Virus record (IMG/VR): IMGVR_UViG_3300046675_000257 | Span: 1 to 45,895 of that record | Length of the DNA stretch: 45,895 nucleotides | Strand: one strand, 5' to 3' | From: a virus | In this document: piece after piece, positions 8,040 to 16,232 of the stretch | How the letters are laid out: each line of letters starts with the position of its first letter | Numbering within the stretch: the stretch's first letter is position 1 | Program-made: the position numbers and the translations under genes | Notes under the pieces: model-generated | Database searches by the model: none | Told to the model about the DNA's origin: nothing | The model's input: the letters and a program-made list of their open reading frames with translations, nothing else

Positions 8040-10772
8040 ATGGCCTACATGGACGATCAGGCACAGCAGCGCGACGACATCCGCGCCAGGGTGCTGGCAA
8101 GCATGCCGCCCATCGACCCGCGCGCGTTCGCGATCTACGGGGACAACGCACCGAAGCCGGTCAATCTGACGCCGAGCGAACCGCTCAAGGTCCAGCCGCT
8201 CGTCGGCGGGCGGTCTGGTCCGCCACCCGAGGCGCAGCAACAGCAGGACAACTCGCTTGGTGGACTGGGCGGGCTGTTCAATAACTTCAACGTCGCACGC
8301 GACAGTGCGATCAAGCAGATGCTGGCGAAGCGTGAGGAGTATGCCAAGACGCATCCCCCGGCAGGAGTAGCGGCGACTGCGGCGGCAACGCCAGCCGCGT
8401 CCACGCCAGCCGGATCGACGCCAGCCAATCAGGCGAACGTCAGCTGGGCGCCGGGTAAAAATTTCGAAGGCGTCGACAAGCGTTTCGTGCAGGCGTCTCA
8501 GGAGTTCGCCAAGCTCTACACCGATGCCAACCCGGACAAGTCGGTCACCTTCACGTCGGGACAGCGGCACAACAATCCGTCGTCGCAGCACTTCACCGGC
8601 AAGGCCATCGACATGCAGCTGGCCGACAAGTCGACCGGCGCGTTGAAAAACTACCAGCCGAACGATCCCGCGACGTTCAAGGCCTACCAGGACTACGCCA
8701 ACGGATTTCACCAGTACTTGCAGGCCAACTATCCTGACCTTGCAGCTGCGCATCGTTGGGGCGGCTACTTCAGCGGTGGTCCCTCCACCTACGGGTCCAA
8801 CGATGTCATGCATCACGATCTCGGCGGGTCCGAGGGGCGTGCGATGCTGGGCGGCTCCTGGGAAGGCGGCCTGAACCCGCAACAGGCAAAAATCTATGGC
8901 CTGACGCCCGGCAACGGTCTCGCTGGCAAGCCACCGATGCAGGCCGGTAGGCCGCCGATGCAAGCACCGGCACAAGCGCAAGCGGCGGGACCGCGAACGG
9001 CGGGTGTGCCGCCCGAGCTGACGGACTGGGTCGCGAAGAAAGAGAACTTTTCACCGACAGCGTTCAAGGATTACGGCCAGACCAATATCGGCTACGGCAC
9101 CGCAGCCAACGGGCGCACCTCGATCACCGAGCCGCAGGCGCGTGCGGAGATGAATGCCGAACTGACGCGCCACCTGGCGACGATTGATCAGCTCAATCCG
9201 AACACGCCGCCAGCGATCCGCAACTCGCTCGCCTCGCTGCAATTCAACACGGGCGGTAAGGCACTCGATGGCCCGACCGGTCTCGCACAGGCCGTGAAGA
9301 ACGGCGACTGGGCGTCAGCGAAACAGATCTTCACGCAGTACGACAAGGCCGGTGGCCAGCCGCTCGCCGGGCTCACCACGCGGCGTCAGCAAGAGGCGCG
9401 GGCGTTCGACGATCCGAACTATTACAAGAGCGGCCAGGGCACGACGGCAGCGCAGGACTGGGGCGGTCAACAGCGCACACCGCCGCCAGCGGCCACAGCG
9501 GCCCCAGCAGCGGCTGCGCCTGCAGCTGCGCCAGCGGCGCCCGCAAGGCCCGCGCCCGCGCCAGCGAGTCCCGTAGCCCCGGCAGCGACCGCTCCAGCTG
9601 CACCGGCACCGAAGCTTGTCGGAACGCCGCCGCCGAAGGCCGACCCGATGGCGGGCGTGCACTCGATGCTCGACCGCAACGTCGTCGACGCCACCAAGCT
9701 GCTGTTCCCCGGCAACGAAGGTCGGATCCCCGAGGCGCAGTCCAAGATGACGGTGCGCGAGATCCTGAACACCTATCCGTCGATGTTCACCAAGCCCCTC
9801 GTCGAAGGCGCTGCGGTGAAACTCGGTGTCACGCCGAAGCAGATCATGGACGCGGTCCCGCAGGCACCGCCGAAGCCGGGCAAGTCGAGCGAACTCGAGC
9901 CGTCACAGCAGCGTGTGCAAGTCGCGGACGCCAGCGGCCAGACAGTTGCGCAGGCACCGCAGGCGCCGCCCGCGTCGAACCTGGAGCAAGCGACCAAGGA
10001 CATGAACCTGTCGCCGCAGGAGCGTGCGCTCTATCAGCGTCACCTCGACAACCTCAACGGACCCGGCGGCGTCGACAATCCCGACGGCTCGAGGTCGTCC
10101 CTGAAGCAGATCACCGTCGAGAGCGACGGCAAGACCTACAGCATCCCGACCGTGTACGACGGCAAGATCGTGTCCAACGAAGAGGCGATCAAGCGAGCCG
10201 GGGCCGAGGGGTTCGACAAGTTTCCGTCGTATGCCACCGAGCAAGAGGCGCAGGCGCGTTACGATCAGCTGCACGGCTACATGGACAAGGACACCGGGCA
10301 GTACATGGCCGCGAAGGGGGGACCGCAGTCCCAGGGTGTCACGCCAGGCATCGCGAAGGCCGTGGTCGACGCCGTGAAGCCCGAGACGGGGACGCTGCCC
10401 GCACCGCCGCCACCGGCCAACGCCGCACCGGTCATGCCAGCCGAGCTGCCGCCGCCACCGCAAGGCCAGCCGGGCACGCCTGGTCTGCCGGGTGCGCTCG
10501 CGCCGTCACCGCAGGGTGGTGGGCCGGTGACGACCAACGCGCCGATGCCGGTGCAGACCGCCGACATGTCGACGCCGCTGTTGCAGGCGTCGGCAACATC
10601 AACGCCGCAGTCACCGTTCTCGATGTGGCAACCGCCGATCCCGTGGGACACGCTGCAAGGCTGGGGCTGGGGTGGCTCTGGCGGCGGCGGGTTCGACACC
10701 GCCAGTGCCGGGTTCGATACCGGCGGCGGTTTCGGTCTGGGTGGCTTCGACTTTGGAGCGATGACGGGCTGA
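8040..10772 (+). CDS. Virion-associated peptidoglycan hydrolase: M15-type peptidase plus GH24 lysozyme
   Basis: This 910-residue protein has two recognisable cell-wall domains. Residues about 165-275 carry an M15 (VanY/L-alanyl-D-glutamate peptidase) zinc signature: SQHFTGKAIDM with H184 and D191, then MHHDLGG with H258/H259. Residues about 325-460 are a T4-type muramidase (GH24): KKENFSP with catalytic Glu335, an IGYGT strand, LQFNTGG, and a closing GLTTRRQQEA. Ala/Pro linkers flank both. Residues about 655-755 (IPTVYDGKIVSNEEAIKRAG, then FPSYATEQEAQARY) form a domain I associate with T7-like internal virion proteins. The C-terminus is Gly/Trp-rich. It probably opens the wall during DNA entry, as T7 gp16 does with a transglycosylase; a lysis role cannot be excluded because no separate endolysin is apparent. 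Confidence 0.85.
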   Translation: MAYMDDQAQQRDDIRARVLASMPPIDPRAFAIYGDNAPKPVNLTPSEPLKVQPLVGGRSGPPPEAQQQQDNSLGGLGGLFNNFNVARDSAIKQMLAKREEYAKTHPPAGVAATAAATPAASTPAGSTPANQANVSWAPGKNFEGVDKRFVQASQEFAKLYTDANPDKSVTFTSGQRHNNPSSQHFTGKAIDMQLADKSTGALKNYQPNDPATFKAYQDYANGFHQYLQANYPDLAAAHRWGGYFSGGPSTYGSNDVMHHDLGGSEGRAMLGGSWEGGLNPQQAKIYGLTPGNGLAGKPPMQAGRPPMQAPAQAQAAGPRTAGVPPELTDWVAKKENFSPTAFKDYGQTNIGYGTAANGRTSITEPQARAEMNAELTRHLATIDQLNPNTPPAIRNSLASLQFNTGGKALDGPTGLAQAVKNGDWASAKQIFTQYDKAGGQPLAGLTTRRQQEARAFDDPNYYKSGQGTTAAQDWGGQQRTPPPAATAAPAAAAPAAAPAAPARPAPAPASPVAPAATAPAAPAPKLVGTPPPKADPMAGVHSMLDRNVVDATKLLFPGNEGRIPEAQSKMTVREILNTYPSMFTKPLVEGAAVKLGVTPKQIMDAVPQAPPKPGKSSELEPSQQRVQVADASGQTVAQAPQAPPASNLEQATKDMNLSPQERALYQRHLDNLNGPGGVDNPDGSRSSLKQITVESDGKTYSIPTVYDGKIVSNEEAIKRAGAEGFDKFPSYATEQEAQARYDQLHGYMDKDTGQYMAAKGGPQSQGVTPGIAKAVVDAVKPETGTLPAPPPPANAAPVMPAELPPPPQGQPGTPGLPGALAPSPQGGGPVTTNAPMPVQTADMSTPLLQASATSTPQSPFSMWQPPIPWDTLQGWGWGGSGGGGFDTASAGFDTGGGFGLGGFDFGAMTG

Positions 10773-10963
10773 AAAATTTTTTCGGTGTTCGAACTTCACG
10801 AAGAAAAAAGTAGTGCGCGGCGGCCCCAGAGGAAACAGAGGAAGACCCCTGTGCCGCCGCTGCGGGTGTTGTTTCCATGCAAGGACACCGCCCGCTGGTC
10901 CTTGTCGCAGCCTCAACGTGTCGGGGTATCCGGGCCGACACATTCCCCCTGCGCTGGGGTTAT
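10773..10963. other. Non-coding gap between convergent modules, several hairpins
   Basis: This stretch separates the end of the virion operon from the end of the minus-strand replication operon. It holds inverted repeats at 10817-10823/10854-10860 (GCGGCGG with CCGCCGC), 10881-10886/10898-10903 (AAGGAC with GTCCTT) and 10918-10924/10935-10941 (GTGTCGG with CCGACAC). T- and A-tracts at 10777-10782 and 10804-10809 flank another weak hairpin. Termination from both directions is likely here, but none of the hairpins has a clean stem followed by a U-tract. Confidence 0.5.
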
Positions 10964-12265
10964 TCAGTCGCGGGACACATTAGAAGTGTCCTGGTGTGAG
11001 TAATCTGTCCGCCAGATCCTAAGCTTCCCATCTGCAAGGGTAATTTGGCCGATTGCGCGGGACACAAGGCACGCCTTCATGGCGCGGGCATAGGCCTTGC
11101 GGATGGTGTCCAGGCGCTGCGGCCCGTCCTCGTCGGTGGCTGGGTGACACACCCTGAACTTCTCACGGATCAGGCCTTCGTCGACCGCGCGAAAGGCATG
11201 CGCGCCGTTCTTGACCATCTCCCACTGCGCTGGCAGCGCGTCGAGCAACGCATTGTCGATGGCCATCATCAGGAGCGGGTGCCTGCGGTTCTGCGCCGCC
11301 GGGCCTCTGCCCTGGCGCAGCTTGGCCGAGGCGACATCCCACTTCACGACGACGCCGTCGCGCCGATGCCCTTCCTCGTCGCGCGGCATCACCACCGGCT
11401 GCAGCGAGAACATGACCCGCTTGTTGATGGCGCCGCCGCGAAGCTTGCGCACCACCATGGCCGTGTTGCTGACGATGCCCTCGTCGCTGACCGTGCCGGT
11501 GACGGTGAGCACAACGTCGGCGCTCGCTTCCTTGGCTGTCGATCCGCGCGTGCCGCGCGCGGTGTCCTTGCCCATGTGGTCGACCACCAGCACGAAGCAG
11601 TCCAGCTCGCGTGACAGGCGGTGCAGCCGCGTGAAGATCTGTTGGTTGGTGCCTGCGGCGTTGGTCTGGTCGTCCGACAGATCCGTCGCCGCCGTGTAGG
11701 TGTCGATGATCGCTAGACCGAGACCGCTATAGTCGGCGCCGACATGACTGCGCTGGCGCATGGCCACGGTGACGAGGCGGGTACGATATTGTTCGTACGC
11801 ATCAGCGAGCGTCAGGCGCGGCACCTGGTCGACGCAGGTTGCCGGGTAATAGCTGTCGGGTGGCAAGCCGTACATCTGCCGGTACGGCGTAATCTTCGAC
11901 ACCTCGATCACGTCCCACCGGGGGATCACATCGTCCTGGCCTTCGGCAGCGAACAGCACCACACCGCAGCCGATGCGCTCGACCGCGAAGCCAGCGAACG
12001 GCTCGCCGAGCACCACACTGGCCATCAGGTCGAGCACGATGTGCGTCTTGCCGACGCTCGACTGGCCACTGAGGATGCCGACTCCACGACGCGGCACGAG
12101 ATCCTCGATCAGCCATTCGCGGCGGATCTTGCCGCGCGAGTGACGCTCCGAGAGGTCGTAGAAGCCGAGATCGTCCGGCGCGTGCCCATTGGCCTTGGGG
12201 CGCGGCGTGTCGTCCCTGAAGCCCTCTTCGTTGTTAAAGTCGGGCAAGACGGGCCCTCCAAACAT
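10964..12265 (-). CDS. RepA-type replicative helicase / AAA ATPase
   Basis: The 433-residue product has a Walker A motif GQSSVGKT at residues 67-74, a Walker B strand LAIIDTYT at about 184-191, and the sensor segments VVDHMGKD (227-234) and RGTRGSTAK (about 237-245) typical of RepA/AAA_25 hexameric helicases from plasmids and phages. An N-terminal extension of about 45 residues precedes the ATPase. The C-terminal third (YARAMKACLVSRAIG) looks like a small winged-helix region. I place the start at the ATG giving MFGGPVLPD; a longer in-frame extension exists but lies within the upstream primase gene. The 32-base overlap with that gene fits co-expression. It should unwind DNA at the phage origin. 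Confidence 0.82.
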   Translation of the reverse strand: MFGGPVLPDFNNEEGFRDDTPRPKANGHAPDDLGFYDLSERHSRGKIRREWLIEDLVPRRGVGILSGQSSVGKTHIVLDLMASVVLGEPFAGFAVERIGCGVVLFAAEGQDDVIPRWDVIEVSKITPYRQMYGLPPDSYYPATCVDQVPRLTLADAYEQYRTRLVTVAMRQRSHVGADYSGLGLAIIDTYTAATDLSDDQTNAAGTNQQIFTRLHRLSRELDCFVLVVDHMGKDTARGTRGSTAKEASADVVLTVTGTVSDEGIVSNTAMVVRKLRGGAINKRVMFSLQPVVMPRDEEGHRRDGVVVKWDVASAKLRQGRGPAAQNRRHPLLMMAIDNALLDALPAQWEMVKNGAHAFRAVDEGLIREKFRVCHPATDEDGPQRLDTIRKAYARAMKACLVSRAIGQITLADGKLRIWRTDYSHQDTSNVSRD

Positions 12266-13121
12266 CAGCAGCGTCCGCGCCTTCTTCGGTTGGAATACCA
12301 ATGGTGACGAGACGCCCGGCGGCCTGCCAGCGTTCGCAACAGACGTGTGCAGCCTTGATGCCGGGCGCGTCATTCTCCTCCCAGATCACGAGATGCTCAA
12401 CATCATCGAGCACCGGCATCGCCTGGATGTTGGAGGTCGAGCCGAGCGCCCACACCGGTCCATGATCGAGGCATAAAATACTGAGGCCGGTCTCGAGACC
12501 TTCGCAGATATTCAGCGTTGCGGGCTCGTCGAGAAGGCCGGGCATGTGCTCGAGCTGCAGCCGCATCGCGGTGCCGCTGACCGCACCGAGCATCATGGGC
12601 TTGCCGTCCTTGATGGTCGCGCCAAACGGATCCCGGCGCAGGTAGATCCGCTGCACCGCCTGCACATCGCGCGAATAAAAACTGCGCATGGCGACGATGA
12701 TCGCAGGCACACGTTCAGTCTTGCGCGGTGTCGTCGGGCAGAACCGGATGTCGTCGATGAACTGCCCGGCGCACCAGATTTCACGCCGTTCGAGGTAGTC
12801 CTGCGCCATCGTGTCGGCGCAGGGGATCGAGCGGTCGAACAGCGAGCGCGCGAACTTGATGTTGAGGTCGCGATCCGTTTCACGTGAAACAGGTTTGCGT
12901 ACTTTTTCTTCGCTCTTTTCAACAGTCCAGAGGCCTCGCCTGCGCAGCTCCGCGATGATGTCGGCGGGTTCGCACAGGGCCAGGCATCGCACCTGAACCT
13001 GTTCGCGCCCGTCGAACACGATCATCGACGGCTCAGCGTCGTCGTGCACCACACAACGACACTTCCATTGCCGCCCTGATTTCACCCCGCCGAGTGCGCG
13101 GGCGAGATCCTCTGCGATCAC
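12234..13121 (-). CDS. Toprim-domain primase with CHC2-like zinc ribbon
   Basis: The 295-residue protein starts at a GTG overlapping the upstream stop (GTGA). Residues 21-50 form a degenerate CHC2-type zinc ribbon (C21, C23, H26, C46, C50, with the HDDAEPS element). The segment DIIAELRRRGLW follows, as in phage and integrative-element Toprim proteins. The Toprim fold is at about 203-260: NICEGLETGLS supplies the conserved Glu (207), and VIWEENDAPGIKAA supplies the second motif. There the usual Asp-x-Asp reads Glu249-Asn-Asp251. It should prime DNA synthesis alongside the helicase coded downstream. Confidence 0.8.
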   Translation of the reverse strand: MIAEDLARALGGVKSGRQWKCRCVVHDDAEPSMIVFDGREQVQVRCLALCEPADIIAELRRRGLWTVEKSEEKVRKPVSRETDRDLNIKFARSLFDRSIPCADTMAQDYLERREIWCAGQFIDDIRFCPTTPRKTERVPAIIVAMRSFYSRDVQAVQRIYLRRDPFGATIKDGKPMMLGAVSGTAMRLQLEHMPGLLDEPATLNICEGLETGLSILCLDHGPVWALGSTSNIQAMPVLDDVEHLVIWEENDAPGIKAAHVCCERWQAAGRLVTIGIPTEEGADAADVWRARLARL

Positions 13122-13912
13122 TTGAAGACCTTGGCAATTTCGGTGAGGCGCTGCTCGATCTTGTCGGCGACTGCGAACAGACGCTGCACGTCGGGCCGGA
13201 TGAGGTTGATGTCTTTGAGCACCGCCGTTGCTTCGGCGATCTGTTCGCGGATGTCCTCGTTGGTGATCTCGTCGCCGAAGTTTTCGTCGCGGATCTGCTT
13301 CACCCAGGCGCGCGGCACACCGAGATCTGTCGCGACCTTCTCGTCGGTCCAGCCCTTGGTGTAGCCCGCACGGTCGTCGACATAGACCTCGTTGAGCTTT
13401 TCGAAAATGACTCGGCGGTCCTCGCGCGACATGGGCCGCGATGCCGGTGGTGGTGCTGCGCCACCCGATACGACTTGCAGCGTCGGTACGTCTGGAGTTT
13501 TTGCCATTGCCACACCTTCCCTGTTTTCGTTGGACTTCCTGATCGCTGCGAACCTCGCCCCACTGAAGCACCGCGCGCAGCGATGCGCGGTCTTGCTCTT
13601 GCCTGCATGCCAACCGAGGCGCTGCATCTTCTTCGCGACGTGCAGCCACTCGCCTTCGTCATCGTTGCCGTATTGCTGCGTGTTGACCGGGATCTTGATC
13701 TCGAGGCCGCAGTGGCCGCACACCGCGACGATGCCGCGCACCTTCTTGTCCCCGTAGATGACGTTCGTGTAGTCGAATGCTGCCAGTGGATCTCGTCTCA
13801 TTTTTCGCAGTCCCCGATATCTGGAAAAAAACCTTCTGTGCTGTTTCATCGTCGCTTCGGCTTGTGACCACACCAGAGCGGGCGTCTCCATCATCTCGTC
13901 GATGAGTTTCAT
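13118..13912 (-). CDS. Zinc-ribbon protein with C-terminal HTH-like domain, replication module
   Basis: The 264-residue product has a strong GGAGGG site before its ATG. Residues 65-68 (CGHC) and 112-115 (CARC) could bind zinc. A proline-rich linker follows, then residues about 162-215 (MSREDRRVIFEKLNEVYVD, then WTDEKVATDLGVPRAWVKQI) look like a helix-turn-helix DNA-binding domain, ending in a coiled-coil-like helix. A second possible internal start (MAKTPDVPTL, ATG after AGGGAAGG) would give the C-terminal half alone. Its place before the primase suggests a part in replication initiation or control. I do not recognise the family. Confidence 0.62.
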   Translation of the reverse strand: MKLIDEMMETPALVWSQAEATMKQHRRFFSRYRGLRKMRRDPLAAFDYTNVIYGDKKVRGIVAVCGHCGLEIKIPVNTQQYGNDDEGEWLHVAKKMQRLGWHAGKSKTAHRCARCFSGARFAAIRKSNENREGVAMAKTPDVPTLQVVSGGAAPPPASRPMSREDRRVIFEKLNEVYVDDRAGYTKGWTDEKVATDLGVPRAWVKQIRDENFGDEITNEDIREQIAEATAVLKDINLIRPDVQRLFAVADKIEQRLTEIAKVFK

Positions 13913-13932
13913 CGCTACCCTCCGTCAAGCGT

Positions 13933-14157
13933 TCACTGAATGTCGGCACCGGCACGACCCCCGTTGATTTCCGGCACAGCCTTGACCCGCTTCGAACGAC
14001 GAACCGGAGCTGCCTCGCGGTGCATCAGCGACAGCGCATAGCGCAGGAGCTGGCGCGTGGTGGTGTCGATCTCGGCGTGATCGATGACGTGCTGGATCAC
14101 CACACGGGCGAGCGGCACCTTGGGGACGATGTTGGTAGTGGTAGGCTTCTTCATCAT
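13933..14157 (-). CDS. Small basic protein of unknown function
   Basis: The 74-residue product starts at the ATG that overlaps the stop of the upstream nuclease gene (ATGA), which decides the start against a longer open frame in the same phase. It is Lys/Arg-rich at both ends (MMKKPTTTN; RRSKRVKAV) with a central helical segment (VIQHVIDHAEID, then RQLLRYALSLMH). No family is recognised. Translational coupling to the VRR-NUC gene suggests an accessory nucleic-acid role. Confidence 0.6.
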   Translation of the reverse strand: MMKKPTTTNIVPKVPLARVVIQHVIDHAEIDTTTRQLLRYALSLMHREAAPVRRSKRVKAVPEINGGRAGADIQ

Positions 14158-14567
14158 TGCACCTCGATGTTTGCGCGCAGGATGCCGAGGCCTTTCAGCG
14201 CCTGGATTGCCTCGTTGACGTTCGACGTACACAGGTAGGGAAAGTCGCAGCGACCAAAGTGCGCGGCGATGTCGATCTGGTTGTCGCTGAGCCGACCGCC
14301 TTTGCGCTTCAGCTCGAGCCAGAACATCTGGCGGCGCGGGCCAACGAACATGAAGTCGGGCCAGCCAGGTGTGACGCCCATGCGCTTGAGCCGCATCGCG
14401 GTTGCTGGATGACGTTGCTCGCCGAACGGCAGATGAGTGAAACGCCACTGCGGCATCAGCCAGCGGCGACAGATGTCGGCGATGACGACGTGCGATCCGA
14501 ACTCAAGCGGCGGCGGCGCGCGAACACCGCGCTGACGATTGCCCTTGAACAACGAGAGCTGTCGCAT
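14154..14567 (-). CDS. VRR-NUC domain nuclease
   Basis: This 137-residue protein is a minimal VRR-NUC (PD-(D/E)xK) nuclease. The core reads GWPDFMFV with Asp71, then FWLELKRKGGRLSDNQ with Glu85 and Lys87, and the preceding FGEQRHPATAMRLKRMG segment is typical of phage members. Stand-alone VRR-NUC proteins in phages are structure-specific nucleases thought to resolve branched DNA during replication or recombination. A GGAG sits nine bases before the ATG. It lies between a small HTH-like gene and the rest of the replication genes, with a four-base overlap downstream. Confidence 0.85.
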   Translation of the reverse strand: MRQLSLFKGNRQRGVRAPPPLEFGSHVVIADICRRWLMPQWRFTHLPFGEQRHPATAMRLKRMGVTPGWPDFMFVGPRRQMFWLELKRKGGRLSDNQIDIAAHFGRCDFPYLCTSNVNEAIQALKGLGILRANIEVQ

Positions 14568-14579
14568 CGTCGGCTCCGC

Positions 14580-14825
14580 TCATGCCGACTTGCTGAAGTG
14601 ACCGACGAAGCCGAACAGGTCGAGGGGCGCGTAGAAACCCTTCTCCTCGAGCGCGAACTTGATCAGCCAGTAGTACTTCGGCGGAAAGCGAGCGGTGCCG
14701 CCTGCGCCTTTCTTCGTCCGACGCCATCCGCACACGGCGGACGCCGGATTGTTGGTCAGTCGACCGACGGCACTCGGACCACCGAGCGCCTTCACGACCT
14801 CGTCGAAATCCCACAGTGGTGTCAT
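14580..14825 (-). CDS. Small HTH-like DNA-binding protein, first gene of the minus replication operon
   Basis: The 81-residue product reads like a Cro/YdaS-type helix-turn-helix protein: FDEVVKALGGPSAVGRLTN, a turn, then SAVCGWRR and a basic RFPPKYYWLIKFALE helix. The same FDEV-GGP-SA-WR-RFP-K pattern recurs in the gene at 26426-26725, so the phage carries two paralogues. Being promoter-proximal and next to a divergent control region with inverted repeats, it may regulate the replication or recombination operon. Direct evidence for repressor or activator function is lacking. Confidence 0.65.
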   Translation of the reverse strand: MTPLWDFDEVVKALGGPSAVGRLTNNPASAVCGWRRTKKGAGGTARFPPKYYWLIKFALEEKGFYAPLDLFGFVGHFSKSA

Positions 14826-14833
14826 TGCGATGC

Positions 14834-14874
14834 TCGCTAAGAAACGCAGCGAACATTGATCGAAATCTTAGCGA
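14834..14874. promoter_or_regulatory. Candidate operator: 9-bp perfect inverted repeat
   Basis: TCGCTAAGA at 14834-14842 and TCTTAGCGA at 14866-14874 are perfect inverted copies 23 bases apart, just upstream of the minus-strand HTH gene. The right half carries ATCTTA, the half-site also found in palindromes at 19524-19534 and 28671-28683. It could be a repressor operator pair or a hairpin in the leader RNA. Confidence 0.5.
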
Positions 14875-14882
14875 CGACAAAT

Positions 14883-14899
14883 CGGTGACATCATCACCG
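14883..14899. promoter_or_regulatory. Candidate operator: CGGTGA-N5-TCACCG
   Basis: A perfect six-base inverted repeat with a five-base spacer, nine bases to the right of the 9-bp repeat. Size and symmetry suit a dimeric HTH regulator. No second copy was seen. Confidence 0.4.
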
Positions 14900-15177
14900 C
14901 ACGCAATCTCACCCGCACGTTCAGCCGATTACGTTTCTCTACCAAACGATGTGATTGGATCGACGGCGGCCATTCTGGTGTTGAAAACTACGTAAAAAAT
15001 CTTCTTGAAAAACCCTAACAGCAAGGTCAGGCTAGCAACACAACGAGGGCCCTGCGGTGGTGCGGCGCGGCGAGACCCTCCAAGAAATAACAACAAGACA
15101 CGGTACAAACCGGGCCCTTTGCTGACAGCCTTGTGTAGTCGAACGTCCGAAATCAACGGACAACGGGGAACGCCGCC

Positions 15178-15969
15178 ATGTTCTCGCCTGAAGAGCGCGC
15201 CGGGTTTATCGGCGCCAGCGATGTCAACGTGTTCATGGGCAACGCCAGTGAAGAGACGTTGCTGCGCTGGTGGGAGGTCAAGGTCGGGATCCGCGACCCG
15301 GAACCGCAGACCTGGGCGATGCGACTCGGCGCCGCAGTCGGTGATCTGATCCTCGATGAGTTCGAACGCCAGAACAGCGTGGCGATCACGCGCCGTCAGG
15401 AGGTCGTGCCGTCACCTGGCAACAAGCGTTTTCGCGCAACGCTCGACGGCTGGATGGGTGATCGCAACGCCGTAGCCGAGGCTAAATTTTCATCACCGTT
15501 CCTGTCGCGCGAACAGATTTACGCGATGTACTACCCGCAAGTCGCGTTCCAGATGCACTGCACCGACGCCAGCGTTGGCTTTCTGATTGTTTGTCAGGGC
15601 ACCAACGACCCCATCGAGTTCGAGTGTCCACGCGATCCCGATTACGAGCGCGAGGTACTGGCCCGGTGCGGATCCATGCTTGAGCTGATCGACACCCTGA
15701 CGCCACCGGTCGTAATGCCCGCGCCCGTGCCGCCCGAAAAGTGGCGCACGGTCGACCTGGCGTTCGAACAGCCGAACTGGGGGCCCGAGGTGATGGCCGC
15801 TCTGGTCGAGTACGACGAGACCGACGCCGCAGCCAAGGCGCACGAGGCGTGGGGCAAGCTGGTCCGTGAGCGCATTCCCGACGATGTCGGCAAGGTCCAC
15901 ACCGGCTCGTTCACCATCTCCCGCAACAAACGCGGCACCCTGGCGATCACGCGAAAGGCCGCAGCATGA
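15178..15969 (+). CDS. YqaJ-family (lambda Exo-like) recombination exonuclease
   Basis: The 263-residue product has the YqaJ viral recombinase layout: RAGFIGASDVNVFMG at the N-terminus, the GAAVGDLILDEFER helix (Glu61 region), then the PD-(D/E)xK core with Asp90 in RATLDGW and Glu101/Lys103 in VAEAKFSS. The family degrades one strand of double-stranded ends to leave 3' single strands for an annealing protein. That partner, ERF, is coded two genes downstream in the same operon. The ATG follows GGGGAA. It opens the rightward operon. Confidence 0.88.
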   Translation: MFSPEERAGFIGASDVNVFMGNASEETLLRWWEVKVGIRDPEPQTWAMRLGAAVGDLILDEFERQNSVAITRRQEVVPSPGNKRFRATLDGWMGDRNAVAEAKFSSPFLSREQIYAMYYPQVAFQMHCTDASVGFLIVCQGTNDPIEFECPRDPDYEREVLARCGSMLELIDTLTPPVVMPAPVPPEKWRTVDLAFEQPNWGPEVMAALVEYDETDAAAKAHEAWGKLVRERIPDDVGKVHTGSFTISRNKRGTLAITRKAAA

Positions 15970-16232
15970 CGGACAACCGGTTTCCTTTCGGCGTCTCCGA
16001 TGCCGACGTGGCGCGGGCGACCAAGCTGTTCAGGGCCATCGACGACGCACTGGACGAGATCTTTGGTGACGACCCCGACACCATGGTGCTTCCGGTGCTG
16101 ACCACTTGTCTGGCCGAACGGGTCGTGAGCTGCGCTCGCAGCAAAAGGCACGCTCAACGCTACGCCGATATATTCGAGGGCGTGCTTGGCAGGGTCTGGG
16201 ATCGCCTCAACAACCACGAGAGCACATCATGA
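15966..16232 (+). CDS. Small hypothetical protein between exonuclease and ERF genes
   Basis: The 88-residue acidic N-terminal, basic C-terminal product overlaps both neighbours by four bases (ATGA each). It is mostly helical (DVARATKLFRAIDDALDEIF; RHAQRYADIFEGVLGRVW). The tight coupling between exonuclease and annealing protein genes suggests an accessory recombination role. No family is recognised. Confidence 0.7.
   Translation: MTDNRFPFGVSDADVARATKLFRAIDDALDEIFGDDPDTMVLPVLTTCLAERVVSCARSKRHAQRYADIFEGVLGRVWDRLNNHESTS

Larger units (their letters stand above)
14826..15177. promoter_or_regulatory. Divergent control region between replication and recombination operons
   Basis: This 352-base gap separates the leftward replication operon from the rightward recombination operon, so it must hold outward promoters. 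It is AT-richer than its surroundings around 14980-15020. It contains the long inverted repeat 14834-14874, the shorter 14883-14899 repeat and GTCCG/CGGAC at 15145-15149/15157-15161. No textbook -35/-10 pair is obvious. The best leftward candidate (TTGTCG, 17 bases, AATGTT) overlaps the 14834-14874 repeat. No convincing gene lies within it. Confidence 0.6.

Noticed and set aside
12265-12373. A 36-residue N-terminal extension of the helicase
   Set aside because: The extension would lie inside the primase gene and has no ribosome binding site. The ATG at 12265 gives a conventional short overlap.
14929-15156. A 75-codon minus-strand open frame in the divergent control gap
   Set aside because: It has no ribosome binding site, implausible composition (Leu/Arg/Pro runs), and lies over likely promoters and inverted repeats.
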